Below, one piece after another: positions 7,878 through 16,197 of a stretch of DNA of 64,000 nt. The stretch spans positions 1-64,000 of the forward strand of contig CAMBFZ010000014.1 of assembly GCA_945866125.1 (NCBI GenBank), in the 5' to 3' direction. The notes under the pieces are model-generated. The model was not told the origin of the DNA and searched no databases. It saw only the letters and a list, made by a program, of their open reading frames with translations. Both the position numbers and the translations under genes were made by a program. Within the stretch, counting starts at the first letter, position 1; each line of letters opens with the position of its first letter. The stretch is from Bordetella parapertussis (GTDB lineage: Bacteria; Pseudomonadota; Gammaproteobacteria; Burkholderiales; Burkholderiaceae_D).

Positions 7878-8972
7878 ATGGCTGATTCTTTACTAACACC
7901 CAGCAACGCGCACCCCGCGCCTGTGATGCGTTTTTTCGAGCGCTACTTAACGCTGTGGGTGTTTCTTTGCATTGTGGGTGGCATTGGTATCGGTCAGCTC
8001 CTGCCTGCGCTGTCCCGCACGATCGGATCGATGGAAATTGCCCGGGTCAATGTGCCGGTAGGCTTGCTAATTTGGGTGATGATCATTCCGATGCTGATCA
8101 AAGTGAACTTTGGTGCAATGAGCCAGCTGCGTCAGCACATCCGTGGCATTGGTGTGACGCTGTTTGTAAACTGGCTGGTTAAACCTTTTTCCATGGCCTT
8201 GTTGGGATGGTTATTTATTCGGGTGCTGTTTGCGCCTTGGTTGCCCGCCGATCAGATCGACAGCTATATCGCCGGATTGATTTTGCTCGCTGCTGCACCT
8301 TGTACGGCGATGGTGTTTGTATGGAGTCGGCTGACCAACGGCGATCCGCTTTTTACCCTAACCCAAGTGGCCTTGAATGATCTGATCATGGTGTTTGCTT
8401 TTGCGCCCTTGGTCGGACTGTTGTTGGGCATGTCAGCCATCATCGTGCCTTGGGATACGCTACTCACATCGGTCGCTTTGTATATCCTTATTCCGGTGTT
8501 GTTGGCGCAGTGGTGGCGGCGCGCGCTGTTGGCAAAAGGTCCCGCTTATTTTGATGCGACGATGGAAAAAATTGGTCCCTGGTCAATCTCTGCGCTGCTG
8601 GCAACGCTAGTGTTGTTGTTTGCGTTTCAAGGTGAAGCGATTATTCAGCAACCCCTGGTGATTGCTTTGTTGGCGGTGCCTATTTTGATTCAGGTGATTT
8701 TTAATTCAGCGCTGGCTTACTGGCTCAATCGCAAGCTTGGCGAGCGGCACGATGTGGCTTGTCCTTCTGCGTTGATTGGGGCATCGAATTTTTTTGAGCT
8801 AGCAGTGGCAGCAGCAATCAGCCTATTTGGTTTTCAATCGGGGGCGGCACTAGCCACCGTGGTCGGCGTCTTGATCGAGGTGCCGATTATGCTGCTCGTT
8901 GTGCGGGTAGTTAATCAATCTAAAGGCTGGTACGAAGCAAAAGCACCATCGATGACGGGACGAGCGACATAA
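7878..8972 (+). CDS. acr3: Arsenite efflux transporter Acr3
   Basis: A 364-residue membrane protein with about ten hydrophobic spans, of the bile/arsenite/riboflavin transporter superfamily. The family cysteine essential for As(III) transport is present in LAAAPCTAMVFVWSRL, followed by the typical NGDP and an ALNDLIMVF span. The C-terminal GASNFFELAVAAAI segment is also characteristic. It exports arsenite made by ArsC. It is the last gene of arsC-arsR-acr3, 24 bp after arsR. Acr3 is distinct from the unrelated ArsB pump, which is absent here. Confidence 0.95.
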   Translation: MADSLLTPSNAHPAPVMRFFERYLTLWVFLCIVGGIGIGQLLPALSRTIGSMEIARVNVPVGLLIWVMIIPMLIKVNFGAMSQLRQHIRGIGVTLFVNWLVKPFSMALLGWLFIRVLFAPWLPADQIDSYIAGLILLAAAPCTAMVFVWSRLTNGDPLFTLTQVALNDLIMVFAFAPLVGLLLGMSAIIVPWDTLLTSVALYILIPVLLAQWWRRALLAKGPAYFDATMEKIGPWSISALLATLVLLFAFQGEAIIQQPLVIALLAVPILIQVIFNSALAYWLNRKLGERHDVACPSALIGASNFFELAVAAAISLFGFQSGAALATVVGVLIEVPIMLLVVRVVNQSKGWYEAKAPSMTGRAT

Positions 8973-8994
8973 AAAATGCCCGCTTGCTGCGGGC
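8971..8994 (-). terminator. Intrinsic terminator for pstS (minus strand)
   Basis: The stem is GCCCGC (8978-8983) with GCGGGC (8989-8994) and a 5-base loop. On the minus strand it is followed by six T residues (the A-run at 8971-8976, which overlaps the acr3 stop codon). It is therefore oriented to end pstS transcription. Confidence 0.75.
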
Positions 8995-9005
8995 ACTGAT
9001 CTGGC

Positions 9006-9034
9006 AGTACAAGGTACGTTTCGTACCTTGTACT
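9006..9034. terminator. Perfect 13-bp hairpin between convergent acr3 and pstS
   Basis: AGTACAAGGTACG (9006-9018) and its exact complement (9022-9034) flank a TTT loop. On the plus strand T-rich sequence (TTTTT at 9045-9049) lies 10 bp on, so it may stop acr3 transcription; on the minus strand it stacks with the pstS terminator. It could equally be a protective 3' stem. Confidence 0.5.
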
Positions 9035-9047
9035 CATTGCTAGGTTT

Positions 9048-10091
9048 TTACCAGAGCGCTTTGCCGTTCGTGTCTTTCAACTGTGCTTTCCATGTTTCAT
9101 TGATCAGTTTTACGACTGCCGGCGGCAACGGCACGTAGTCGAGATCGCTAGCCATCGTGGCGCCATTTTTGAAGGACCAATCAAAGAACTTCAACACGGC
9201 ACGACCAGTCAATGCTTCGGGTTGTGTTTTGTGCATCAAAATAAACGATGCACCGGTTGCTGGCCAGCTGTTTTTGCCTGTCTGGTAAGTCAGAATGACG
9301 CCCATGCCTGGCGTACCTTGCCAATCGGCGTTGGCAGCGGCAGACTTGAATGTTTCATCGTCCGGCTGAACAAATTCGCCATCGCGGTTTTTCAATTGCG
9401 CATGCGAAATTTTATTTTTCTTCGCATAGGCGTATTCCACGTAGCCAAACGCGCCTTTGATACGCTGCACGTTGGCAGCGACGCCTTCGTTACCTTTGCC
9501 GCCTACACCAGTGGGCCATTTGACAGCGGTACCAGCACCAATCGTTGCTTTGAAATCAGCGTTTGCTTTGGAAAGGTAATCACACCATATGAAGGTTGTA
9601 CCGGAGCCATCAGCGCGATGCACCACCGTGATTGCCAGATTCGGCAGGGTCAGGCCAGGATTGAGCGCGGTAATTTCAGGGGCGTTCCATTTGGTGATTT
9701 TGGCAAGATGAATACCAGCGATCACGTCCGAGGTCAATTTGAGTTGGCCGGGCATAACACCGTCAAGGTTTACAACTGGCACAACGCCACCAATAATGGC
9801 CGGAAACTGCATCAGGCCTTCCTTCTCGAGCTCTTCGGCCTTCAGCGGCATGTCGGATGCGCCAAAGTCCACGGTTTTGGCTTTAATTTGCTTGATACCG
9901 CCGCCGGAGCCGATCGATTGATAATTGAGGCCGATGCCCGTAGTAGCTTTGTAAGCCTCTGCCCATTTCGAATAAATCGGGTAAGGAAAAGTCGCGCCGG
10001 CGCCAGTCAATTCTGCAGCGTGGACGGAGAGGGACATCAAAATACCAGTCGCTGCAACTGCAACGCCCTTTAAAATTTGTTTACTACGCAT
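9048..10091 (-). CDS. pstS: Periplasmic phosphate-binding protein PstS
   Basis: A 347-residue periplasmic protein that captures phosphate for PstCAB. A cleavable signal peptide covers about residues 1-25 (VAVAATGILMSLSVHAA), followed by the mature start ELTGAGATFPYPIYSKW that is diagnostic of PstS. Phosphate-site motifs include GSGGGIKQ, FGASDMPL and RADGSGTTF. The ATG at 10091 follows GGAGCTCCT and gives a proper signal peptide; a longer in-frame start at 10139 would put a polar tail in front of it. It lies 7 kb from pstCAB and in the opposite direction, with its own Pho box. Confidence 0.95.
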   Translation of the reverse strand: MRSKQILKGVAVAATGILMSLSVHAAELTGAGATFPYPIYSKWAEAYKATTGIGLNYQSIGSGGGIKQIKAKTVDFGASDMPLKAEELEKEGLMQFPAIIGGVVPVVNLDGVMPGQLKLTSDVIAGIHLAKITKWNAPEITALNPGLTLPNLAITVVHRADGSGTTFIWCDYLSKANADFKATIGAGTAVKWPTGVGGKGNEGVAANVQRIKGAFGYVEYAYAKKNKISHAQLKNRDGEFVQPDDETFKSAAANADWQGTPGMGVILTYQTGKNSWPATGASFILMHKTQPEALTGRAVLKFFDWSFKNGATMASDLDYVPLPPAVVKLINETWKAQLKDTNGKALW

Positions 10092-10126
10092 AGGAGCTCC
10101 TTTGTGTTGGTCAAAAATACATGCGG

Positions 10127-10160
10127 ACTGTAACGGCACAATGTTTCAGGCATATGACAC
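10127..10160 (-). promoter_or_regulatory. Candidate PhoB box and -10 of pstS
   Basis: Reading the minus strand: repeat 1 GTGTCATATGC (10160-10150), repeat 2 CTGAAACATTG (10149-10139), a 6-bp gap, then TACAGT (10132-10127) as the -10. PhoB boxes are 11-bp direct repeats built on CTGTCA that replace the -35 element. Repeat 2 is degenerate, but the spacing is identical to the four other boxes in this window. The predicted transcript starts about 25 bp upstream of the pstS ATG. Confidence 0.65.
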
Positions 10161-10185
10161 CGCAAAGCCTGCCGACAGTACGTGT

Positions 10186-10219
10186 TTGTCATCAAATTGT
10201 CACTGCATCTGCCTACACT
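10186..10219 (+). promoter_or_regulatory. Candidate PhoB box and -10 of ppk
   Basis: Repeats TTGTCATCAAA (10186-10196) and TTGTCACTGCA (10197-10207) are in exact 11-bp register, followed by 6 bp and TACACT (10214-10219). Both half-sites carry TGTCA, so this is one of the two best PhoB sites in the window. It implies that polyphosphate kinase is induced by phosphate starvation. Confidence 0.8.
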
Positions 10220-10271
10220 CAATGTTATGACGAATACACAAAATGAACTGCCTGCGGACAAATCGAAGTCA

Positions 10272-12338
10272 ATGATGGTGAGCCCCCCCATCGCGGCAAC
10301 AGATCGGCTTCTAAGCCGTGAGTTGTCCCAGATTGCATTTAATCGGCGCGTTCTTGCGCAGGCGGAAGACCCAACTATCCCGTTGCTTGAGCGGCTACGT
10401 TATTTGTGCATTGTCTCAAGCAATCTGGATGAGTTTTTCGAGGTAAGGATTGCCAGTTTGCTAGCACGTGACCGAAGCGGTGGCGACAAGCTACATCTCG
10501 AATTGAAAAAAAGTCTCGAGGGCACCAGCCCGGAATGCCACGCGCTGGTAGTCCAGCAATACGCGATACTGAACAAGCAAATTTTGCCTGCCTTAGCAAA
10601 ACAAGGCGTTTTGCTTTTGCGGCATGACGACCGGAATGAGGCCCAGCGCGCTTGGGTTAAGGAATTTTTCGAGCAGCAAGTGCGCCCGCTGCTGACGCCA
10701 ATTGTGCTCGATCCTGCGCATCCATTTCCACAGGTCGTGAACAAAAGTCTCAATTTCATCGTTGAACTTGCGGGCAAAGATGCCTTTGGTCGGGGTACCT
10801 CGATTGCGGTAATCAAAGCGCCACGTGTGCTGCCCCGCATTATTAGCTTGCCTGATGGACTCGGTCGAGCAGGTGCTGCTTCATTTTGTTTATTGTCGTC
10901 GATTATTCACGCGCATATCACCGACTTGTTCCCAGGGCGCGAGGTGCTCGGTTACTCGCAGTTTCGGGTCACCCGAGACAGCGATTTGTGGGTTGATGAG
11001 GATGAGGTTAAAAATTTGCGGCAAGCCTTGAAGGGCGAGTTACAGACACGTCAGTTCGGTTTTGCTGTCCGGCTTGAAGTCGCCCGCAATTGCCCGGATA
11101 ATCTGGCGCAATTTCTACTCGATCAGTTCGGCATTGATCCGGAATTTCTTTATGCCGTCGATGGGCCAGTCAATATGGTAAGGCTCAATGAGCTGATCGA
11201 TTATGCCTCTAAGCCGGTACTGCGGTTTGCACCGTTTAAGCAAAAATTTTCTGTCAATACGCAGGAAGGGAACCTGTTTGTATTAATTGCAAAAAAAGAC
11301 ATCCTTCTGCATCACCCGTTTGAATCATTTCAACCGGTGATTGATTTTATTTATAGCGCAGCGCATGACCCTGATGTCGTCGCGATTAAGCAGACGATCT
11401 ATCGCACGGGGATGAATTCCGAATTGATGGAAGCCCTCATATCGGCCGCACAAAACGGCAAAGAGGTCACGGTTATCGTTGAATTGATGGCGCGTTTTGA
11501 CGAAGAGGCCAACATCAATTGGGCGGATAGGTTGGAGCGGGTTGGGGCGCAGGTGGTGTACGGTGTGGTAGGTCTGAAGACCCACGCCAAAATGGCGCTC
11601 GTGATCCGGCGCGAAGAAGGGAAGTTGCGCTTCTATGCGCATCTTGGTACCGGTAATTATCATCCGACCACGACTAAATTTTATACGGACTTTGGTCTGC
11701 TGACAGCGAATCCCGAGCTGGCTCGGGATGTCAATGAGGTCTTCATTAACCTCACGAGCCTGACCAAGCCAAAGCGCCTTAATCACTTATGGGTGGCGCC
11801 CTTTGATTTGCAAAAAGAGTTAGTTAAGGCGATCAAAAACGAAGCGAGAATCGCGCGCAGTGGCCAGTCTGCGCAAATCATCGCCAAAATGAACGGGTTG
11901 CTTGATGAGTCCATTATTGATGCTTTGTACGAGGCCTCGCAAGCAGGTGTGAAGATCGATTTGATTGTGCGCGGTGCATGTGCGCTTCGTCCCGGCGTGC
12001 CCGGATTGTCAAGCAATATCAAGGTGCGTTCCATCATTGGGCGATTCCTTGAACATAGCCGCATCTTTTATTTTCGTAATGAATTAGCGCACGATGTGTA
12101 CTTGGCCAGTGCAGACTGGATGAGCCGTAACCTTTTCCGCCGTATCGAGGTAGCCTTTCCCGTGTTGGACAAACAATTAAAAAAACGGGTGATGCAAGAA
12201 GGCTTGCAGATTTACCTGAAAGACAATCTGAATGCGTGGGAGCTCGCGCCAGATGGGCAATATCATCGTAAAAAGCTGCGCCCTAGTCAGGCACCATTTA
12301 GTGCGCAGCTTCATCTGATGCACGCGGTGGGAGAGTAA
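10272..12338 (+). CDS. ppk: Polyphosphate kinase 1
   Basis: A 688-residue enzyme that reversibly makes inorganic polyphosphate from ATP. The N-terminal domain starts with LSRELSQIAFNRRVLAQ and SSNLDEFFEVR. The autophosphorylated histidine is about His438 in GLKTHAKMAL, with the following HLGTGNYHP motif; a second phospholipase-D-like domain has RGACALRPG and RIFYFRN. The start is uncertain: the ATG at 10272 gives the classical PPK1 length and fits a predicted transcript start near 10226, whereas the ATG at 10227 would be leaderless. The gene has its own Pho box and is directly followed by sixA. Confidence 0.95.
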   Translation: MMVSPPIAATDRLLSRELSQIAFNRRVLAQAEDPTIPLLERLRYLCIVSSNLDEFFEVRIASLLARDRSGGDKLHLELKKSLEGTSPECHALVVQQYAILNKQILPALAKQGVLLLRHDDRNEAQRAWVKEFFEQQVRPLLTPIVLDPAHPFPQVVNKSLNFIVELAGKDAFGRGTSIAVIKAPRVLPRIISLPDGLGRAGAASFCLLSSIIHAHITDLFPGREVLGYSQFRVTRDSDLWVDEDEVKNLRQALKGELQTRQFGFAVRLEVARNCPDNLAQFLLDQFGIDPEFLYAVDGPVNMVRLNELIDYASKPVLRFAPFKQKFSVNTQEGNLFVLIAKKDILLHHPFESFQPVIDFIYSAAHDPDVVAIKQTIYRTGMNSELMEALISAAQNGKEVTVIVELMARFDEEANINWADRLERVGAQVVYGVVGLKTHAKMALVIRREEGKLRFYAHLGTGNYHPTTTKFYTDFGLLTANPELARDVNEVFINLTSLTKPKRLNHLWVAPFDLQKELVKAIKNEARIARSGQSAQIIAKMNGLLDESIIDALYEASQAGVKIDLIVRGACALRPGVPGLSSNIKVRSIIGRFLEHSRIFYFRNELAHDVYLASADWMSRNLFRRIEVAFPVLDKQLKKRVMQEGLQIYLKDNLNAWELAPDGQYHRKKLRPSQAPFSAQLHLMHAVGE

Positions 12339-12797
12339 ATGGATTTAATCTTGTGGCGTCATGCGCAAGCCGAAGTCGGGGAATCTGACTTTGGGCGTGT
12401 GTTGACGGCCCAAGGTCGCAAGCAGGCCACCAAAATGGCCACCTGGCTGGATCGCAGTTTGCCCAGTGGTTGCCGCATTTTATGCAGCCCCACGGCGCGT
12501 ACGGTACAAACCGCCGAGGCCTTGGATCGTAAATTCAAGATCGTTCCTGAATTGGGCCCGCTGGCGTTGCCGGACGAGGTATTGGCCGTGGCTGGCTGGC
12601 CAGACGCCCGCGGTGCGGTGATGCTGATCGGACACCAGCCCTGGCTGGGGCAATTAGCGTCTTTATTACTGACTGGCGTGGCGCAGGACTTGACGATCAA
12701 AAAATCTAACGCCTGGTGGATCGCGCGTCGCCAGCGTGAAGAGGGCAATGAACTTTACTTGCGTGCTGTACTGGCACCCGATTTTTTTCTGGATTGA
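12339..12797 (+). CDS. sixA: Phosphohistidine phosphatase SixA
   Basis: A 152-residue histidine phosphatase. The catalytic RHA motif is at the N-terminus (LILWRHAQAE), a second conserved region is CSPTARTVQTAEAL, and the C-terminal catalytic histidine is in LIGHQPWLGQLA. Family members remove phosphate from histidine residues in phosphorelay proteins. The ATG begins right after the ppk stop codon, so the two are co-translated. Whether it acts on a phosphorelay or on some product of polyphosphate metabolism here cannot be told; the link to ppk is common in related bacteria. Confidence 0.9.
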   Translation: MDLILWRHAQAEVGESDFGRVLTAQGRKQATKMATWLDRSLPSGCRILCSPTARTVQTAEALDRKFKIVPELGPLALPDEVLAVAGWPDARGAVMLIGHQPWLGQLASLLLTGVAQDLTIKKSNAWWIARRQREEGNELYLRAVLAPDFFLD

Positions 12798-12813
12798 TAA
12801 GCGCCGGCGGTGA

Positions 12814-13287
12814 CTAAGCCCAATACGATGCGCTCATCAACGCCAGGCCGATCGGCGTGAAAATCCAGTATTCCACCGGTGCCCCTGCTACCCAGTTTTT
12901 GTGCCAGTGCGCGTGAAGTTTGGTGAAGCGGGACAGTCCAAAGGCAGGATTGAGCACAAACCACAAAAAATCTTCGGTCACCCAAAACAGCATGATGCAT
13001 GCTAGAACACGTGCCTCGCCAACCCAGGATAATTCTGCGCTAAACGCTAACGGGAAATGAAAAAACAAGGCAATTAGCGAAAATGCCCAGGCATGATATC
13101 CCGTCATTTCGCGTCCACCCCAGAACCAGTCCAGCGCCCAGTGCGACTCTATCCGCCAGGTCGGCAAACTCGCTGCCCAGCCGTCCTCGCCTTCGATCGC
13201 AATCTCGAGTTTGGCGAAAAAAAATCCCAGCAACATCACAAAACTAATCGTGGTTGCCATAGCGATGGCATTCGTGGCTTGCATCAT
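12814..13287 (-). CDS. Uncharacterised four-span membrane protein of the lipid operon
   Basis: A 157-residue protein that I do not recognise. It has about four hydrophobic segments (residues 9-25, 63-82, 90-112 and 138-155). Between spans 3 and 4 lies an aromatic, charged stretch with WVTEDFLWFVLNPAFG and the histidine cluster LHAHWHKNW. Its ATG overlaps the stop of the upstream glycosyltransferase gene (ATGA), so it is the fourth gene of the acyltransferase-phosphoesterase-glycosyltransferase operon and probably works in membrane lipid metabolism. The Glu/Asp and His-rich loop could bind metal. No function is assigned. Confidence 0.75.
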   Translation of the reverse strand: MMQATNAIAMATTISFVMLLGFFFAKLEIAIEGEDGWAASLPTWRIESHWALDWFWGGREMTGYHAWAFSLIALFFHFPLAFSAELSWVGEARVLACIMLFWVTEDFLWFVLNPAFGLSRFTKLHAHWHKNWVAGAPVEYWIFTPIGLALMSASYWA

Positions 13288-14534
13288 GTCCTTGTAGGGA
13301 TGGTTGCGTTCAGGCGCAGGACGGTATCAAACACCACTGCCGCCGCATGCGGTTTGGCCAGTGCTTGCGCCCGTTCGCGCATCGTAATCAGACGCGCAGG
13401 GTGGTGCAGCAGATCTTGCAGTCGATAGGCCAGAGTGGCCGGATCATCCGCGCGCACCGCAACGCCTTCTTGCAGTAAGAAAGCGGCATTGCGTTCTTCC
13501 TGGCCCGGTATCGGATTCACCAACAACATCGGCAATCCCATTACCAGACATTCAGAAGTACTCAGCCCGCCAGGCTTGGTAATGACCAGGTCGGTACACG
13601 CCATTAATGCATGGACTTCTTGGGTGAAGCCCATCGCCAGCAAGCGCCCCGGGTAAGTCGCTGACAGGCTTTGTAAAGACTCGAGCAAGGCACTGTTTTT
13701 TCCGGCCAAAACGATCAGCTGTATCGTTGGATCGAGTGCGAGCAATCGGGACGTCATTGCGTCCATGTTGCCCACGCCAGCGCCGCCGCCCATCAGCAGA
13801 ATCGTCATGCGTTGCGAGTCCAGGCCAAAACGTGCTGCACTGATCGTGCGCGATGGCGGCGCAGAAAAGCCCGGCATTACCGGGATGCCCGACACGATGA
13901 TGCGTTCACTTGGCACGCCGTAGGCTTGCAACCGGTAGCGCAGCTCGTCATTCGCAACAAAATAGCCAGCGATATGTTCATGCACCCACATATGGTGCAA
14001 GTCAAAATCAGTGACCTGGATCCACACCGGGCAATGCAGTCGGCCACGCTGCACGGCAGCGCTAAGTAACTCGGCAGGCAAAAAATGGGTGCAGAGGATA
14101 GCGTCGGGGGCAAAGCGATCGATCTCGGCCATTAAGCTACCGGCGCAGCGTTGCTGCAGAAATCGTCTGGCAGCATCCAGCCAGCTACCTGCAGACTGCT
14201 TATCGGTTTTGCGATAAAGCCAGCCCCATGCTTCGGGCAAATAACTGGCTAGCGCAATATACCAATCAGTATATATTTTCCGGAACGCACGCGGCACGAG
14301 TTGCATCACGTCGCAGTGCTGCACGCGGATAGACGGAAAATGCGCGTGTGCATGGGCTTTGACGGCTTCAGCGGCGCGTACATGGCCGCTGCCGGCCGAT
14401 ACGCTCAAGATCATTAAGCGGGGCGCCGGGCCACGATGTTGTTTGCGCGGACGGTCAAAAAAACGGGTAAATTCAGCCTCACCAAACAAGCTATCCGACC
14501 AGCGTTTTTTGAGGTGACTCAGGCTGGCGCTGCG
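13284..14534 (-). CDS. MGDG-synthase/Agt-like glycosyltransferase (GT28)
   Basis: A 416-residue glycosyltransferase of the monogalactosyldiacylglycerol-synthase family. The N-terminal acceptor half has LSVSAGSGHVRAAEAV; the C-terminal nucleotide-sugar half has ILLMGGGAGVGNMDA and ITKPGGLSTSECLVMGLP, with NPIPGQEERNA following. Such enzymes add a sugar to diacylglycerol, making glycolipids that can replace phospholipids during phosphate shortage. GTG at 14534 is chosen because GGAGG lies four bases ahead; another GTG at 14576 is possible. It overlaps the 3' end of the PlcP-like gene by 16 bp. Sugar donor and exact product are unknown. Confidence 0.85.
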   Translation of the reverse strand, partial: RSASLSHLKKRWSDSLFGEAEFTRFFDRPRKQHRGPAPRLMILSVSAGSGHVRAAEAVKAHAHAHFPSIRVQHCDVMQLVPRAFRKIYTDWYIALASYLPEAWGWLYRKTDKQSAGSWLDAARRFLQQRCAGSLMAEIDRFAPDAILCTHFLPAELLSAAVQRGRLHCPVWIQVTDFDLHHMWVHEHIAGYFVANDELRYRLQAYGVPSERIIVSGIPVMPGFSAPPSRTISAARFGLDSQRMTILLMGGGAGVGNMDAMTSRLLALDPTIQLIVLAGKNSALLESLQSLSATYPGRLLAMGFTQEVHALMACTDLVITKPGGLSTSECLVMGLPMLLVNPIPGQEERNAAFLLQEGVAVRADDPATLAYRLQDLLHHPARLITMRERAQALAKPHAAAVVFDTVLRLNATIPTRT

Positions 14535-15382
14535 CACACATCCTCCGGATGGGCGGTAAATTGCATCTGTTCCCACCGCAGCATAACTTCTTGCCAGGTC
14601 ACTAGCCGGAGTTCGCCAAGTGGATCTTCTACTAAGGCTGACAAGCTCTCGACCCAGTCACCATCGTTGCAATACAAGATCCCGTTGATATCTCGAATTT
14701 CAGGCTTGTGAATATGGCCACAGATGACGCCGTCGAGATTTTGCTTGCGGGCTTCGGTCGCGAGTGCTTCTTCGAACGAGCTGATATAGCTGACGGCGTT
14801 TTTTACCTTCAGCTTGAGATACTGCGACAGAGACCAGTAAGGTAAGCCAGCGCGTGCTCGCCAGCGGTTCAGAATGCCATTAAATTTCAGGATCACCGTG
14901 TAGAGCGAGTCACCAACATAGGCGAGCCATTTGGCGCAGGCGATGACACCGTCGAAGCGGTCGCCGTGTAAAACCAGCATGCGCTTGCCAGCAGCAGTGG
15001 TGTGGACGTGTTCGTCGCGAATTTTGATGCCACCGAAATCGAGCCCAATAAACTGGCGGACCGCTTCATCATGATTGCCGGGTACGAAAATAACCTTGGT
15101 GCCTTTTTTAGCTTTTTTCATCACCAGCTGCACGACATCATTATGGGTCTGATGCCAGTACCAGCGGCGCTTGAGCTGCCAGCCATCGACAATATCGCCG
15201 ACCAGATACAGTTTGTCTGACTCGGTTGCTTTGAGAAATTCGAGCAAGCGTTTAGCTTGGCAGCCGGTGGTGCCGAGATGGATGTCAGAAATCCAGATGG
15301 TCCGAAAATGAAGTGGCTTGTGTTTTTTATGCGGTTCTTTGAATTTTTTCCCCGCACCTAGGAAGTACTCCGGTGCGTTCAC
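14519..15382 (-). CDS. PlcP-like metallophosphoesterase (LpxH superfamily)
   Basis: A 287-residue calcineurin-fold phosphoesterase with all metal-site motifs: SDIHLG, GDIVDGW, GNHDE, LHGDRFD and GHIHKPE. Automatic annotation would call it UDP-2,3-diacylglucosamine diphosphatase. Its neighbours suggest instead PlcP, the phosphate-starvation phospholipase C of Sinorhizobium and marine bacteria, which cleaves phospholipids to diacylglycerol for the adjacent glycosyltransferase. Its ATG overlaps the stop of the acyltransferase gene by four bases and its 3' end overlaps the glycosyltransferase gene. The PlcP reading is inference from operon context and motif pattern. Confidence 0.8.
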   Translation of the reverse strand: MNAPEYFLGAGKKFKEPHKKHKPLHFRTIWISDIHLGTTGCQAKRLLEFLKATESDKLYLVGDIVDGWQLKRRWYWHQTHNDVVQLVMKKAKKGTKVIFVPGNHDEAVRQFIGLDFGGIKIRDEHVHTTAAGKRMLVLHGDRFDGVIACAKWLAYVGDSLYTVILKFNGILNRWRARAGLPYWSLSQYLKLKVKNAVSYISSFEEALATEARKQNLDGVICGHIHKPEIRDINGILYCNDGDWVESLSALVEDPLGELRLVTWQEVMLRWEQMQFTAHPEDVCAAPA

Positions 15383-16146
15383 GCGGCCACCTTTTCTTTC
15401 AAGTAGTGGCGCGCATACCGACTGTCGAGGCGCTCTAATGGCAGCATCATGAACAAATCGGCACTATGAAAATCCGAATCCCACGCGGGCTCGCCGCAGA
15501 CCCAGGCGCCACTTTTAAGATAACCCTTGATCAAGGGTGGTGTAGTCCATTTTTCCGGTACAGGCTCATCGTGCAGCGGGAAAGGCAAATGTGGTGTGAC
15601 GCGATATTCGGGTGGGGCGATCTGGTCTTCGGCGAGCTTGCGATAGACCGCATTGATGGTGTCGCCATTGTCGGCCAGACTGACGCTGGCGCAGCCGATG
15701 AGAAAGTCAGATTTTTCTTTGCGCATGCAAGCAGCCAGGCCCGCCCATAACATCATGATGACGCCTCCACTGCGGTAGTCCGGATGAATACAGGCGCGAC
15801 CTGCTTCGGTTATACGGGTGCGAAGATGCGCTAGACGGCTTAGGTCAAACTCTTTTTCTGAGTAAAAGCCACCGGTTTTTTCGATCGCACTCGGCGAGAG
15901 AACACGATAGGTTCCGACCACTTTGAGGCTTTGTGTATCGCGCACGATCAGATGGTCGCAGCAGGCATCGAACTCGTCCTGATCGAGTCCGTCGGCGTTA
16001 GCGAGAGCCGAAAGACCCATCGCCTCGACAAATACTTTGTATCGGAGGCGTTGAACCTCACGCACTTCTTTGAGTGAGCTCGCTAAGCTCAGGCTGAGTT
16101 TGGAAAAACTAGGTGTCGAATCGGCTGCGACAGTCATCAAGCGCAT
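15379..16146 (-). CDS. OlsB-like GNAT acyltransferase
   Basis: A 255-residue acyltransferase resembling OlsB, which makes lyso-ornithine lipid from ornithine and an acyl carrier protein thioester. Recognisable parts are VQRLRYKVFVEAMG near residue 30, DHLIVRD and VVGTYRVLSP, EAGRACIHPDYRSGGVIMMLW, and the late basic region. Ornithine lipids contain no phosphorus and are another classic substitute for phospholipids. The ATG at 16146 has GGGAAG four bases ahead; a longer start at 16197 lies inside the predicted promoter. It is first in the four-gene lipid operon. The substrate amino acid cannot be proven from sequence. Confidence 0.8.
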   Translation of the reverse strand: MRLMTVAADSTPSFSKLSLSLASSLKEVREVQRLRYKVFVEAMGLSALANADGLDQDEFDACCDHLIVRDTQSLKVVGTYRVLSPSAIEKTGGFYSEKEFDLSRLAHLRTRITEAGRACIHPDYRSGGVIMMLWAGLAACMRKEKSDFLIGCASVSLADNGDTINAVYRKLAEDQIAPPEYRVTPHLPFPLHDEPVPEKWTTPPLIKGYLKSGAWVCGEPAWDSDFHSADLFMMLPLERLDSRYARHYLKEKVAA

Positions 16147-16197
16147 GATGCTTCCCGGTTGTGAACATGCGCGAAGCGTACAAGTCAAATGCTGCAA

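Noticed and set aside
14519..15382. Calling the phosphoesterase LpxH
   Set aside because: Motifs fit the superfamily, but the operon partners are lipid-remodelling enzymes and no lipid A gene is near; a specific lpxH symbol would overstate the evidence.
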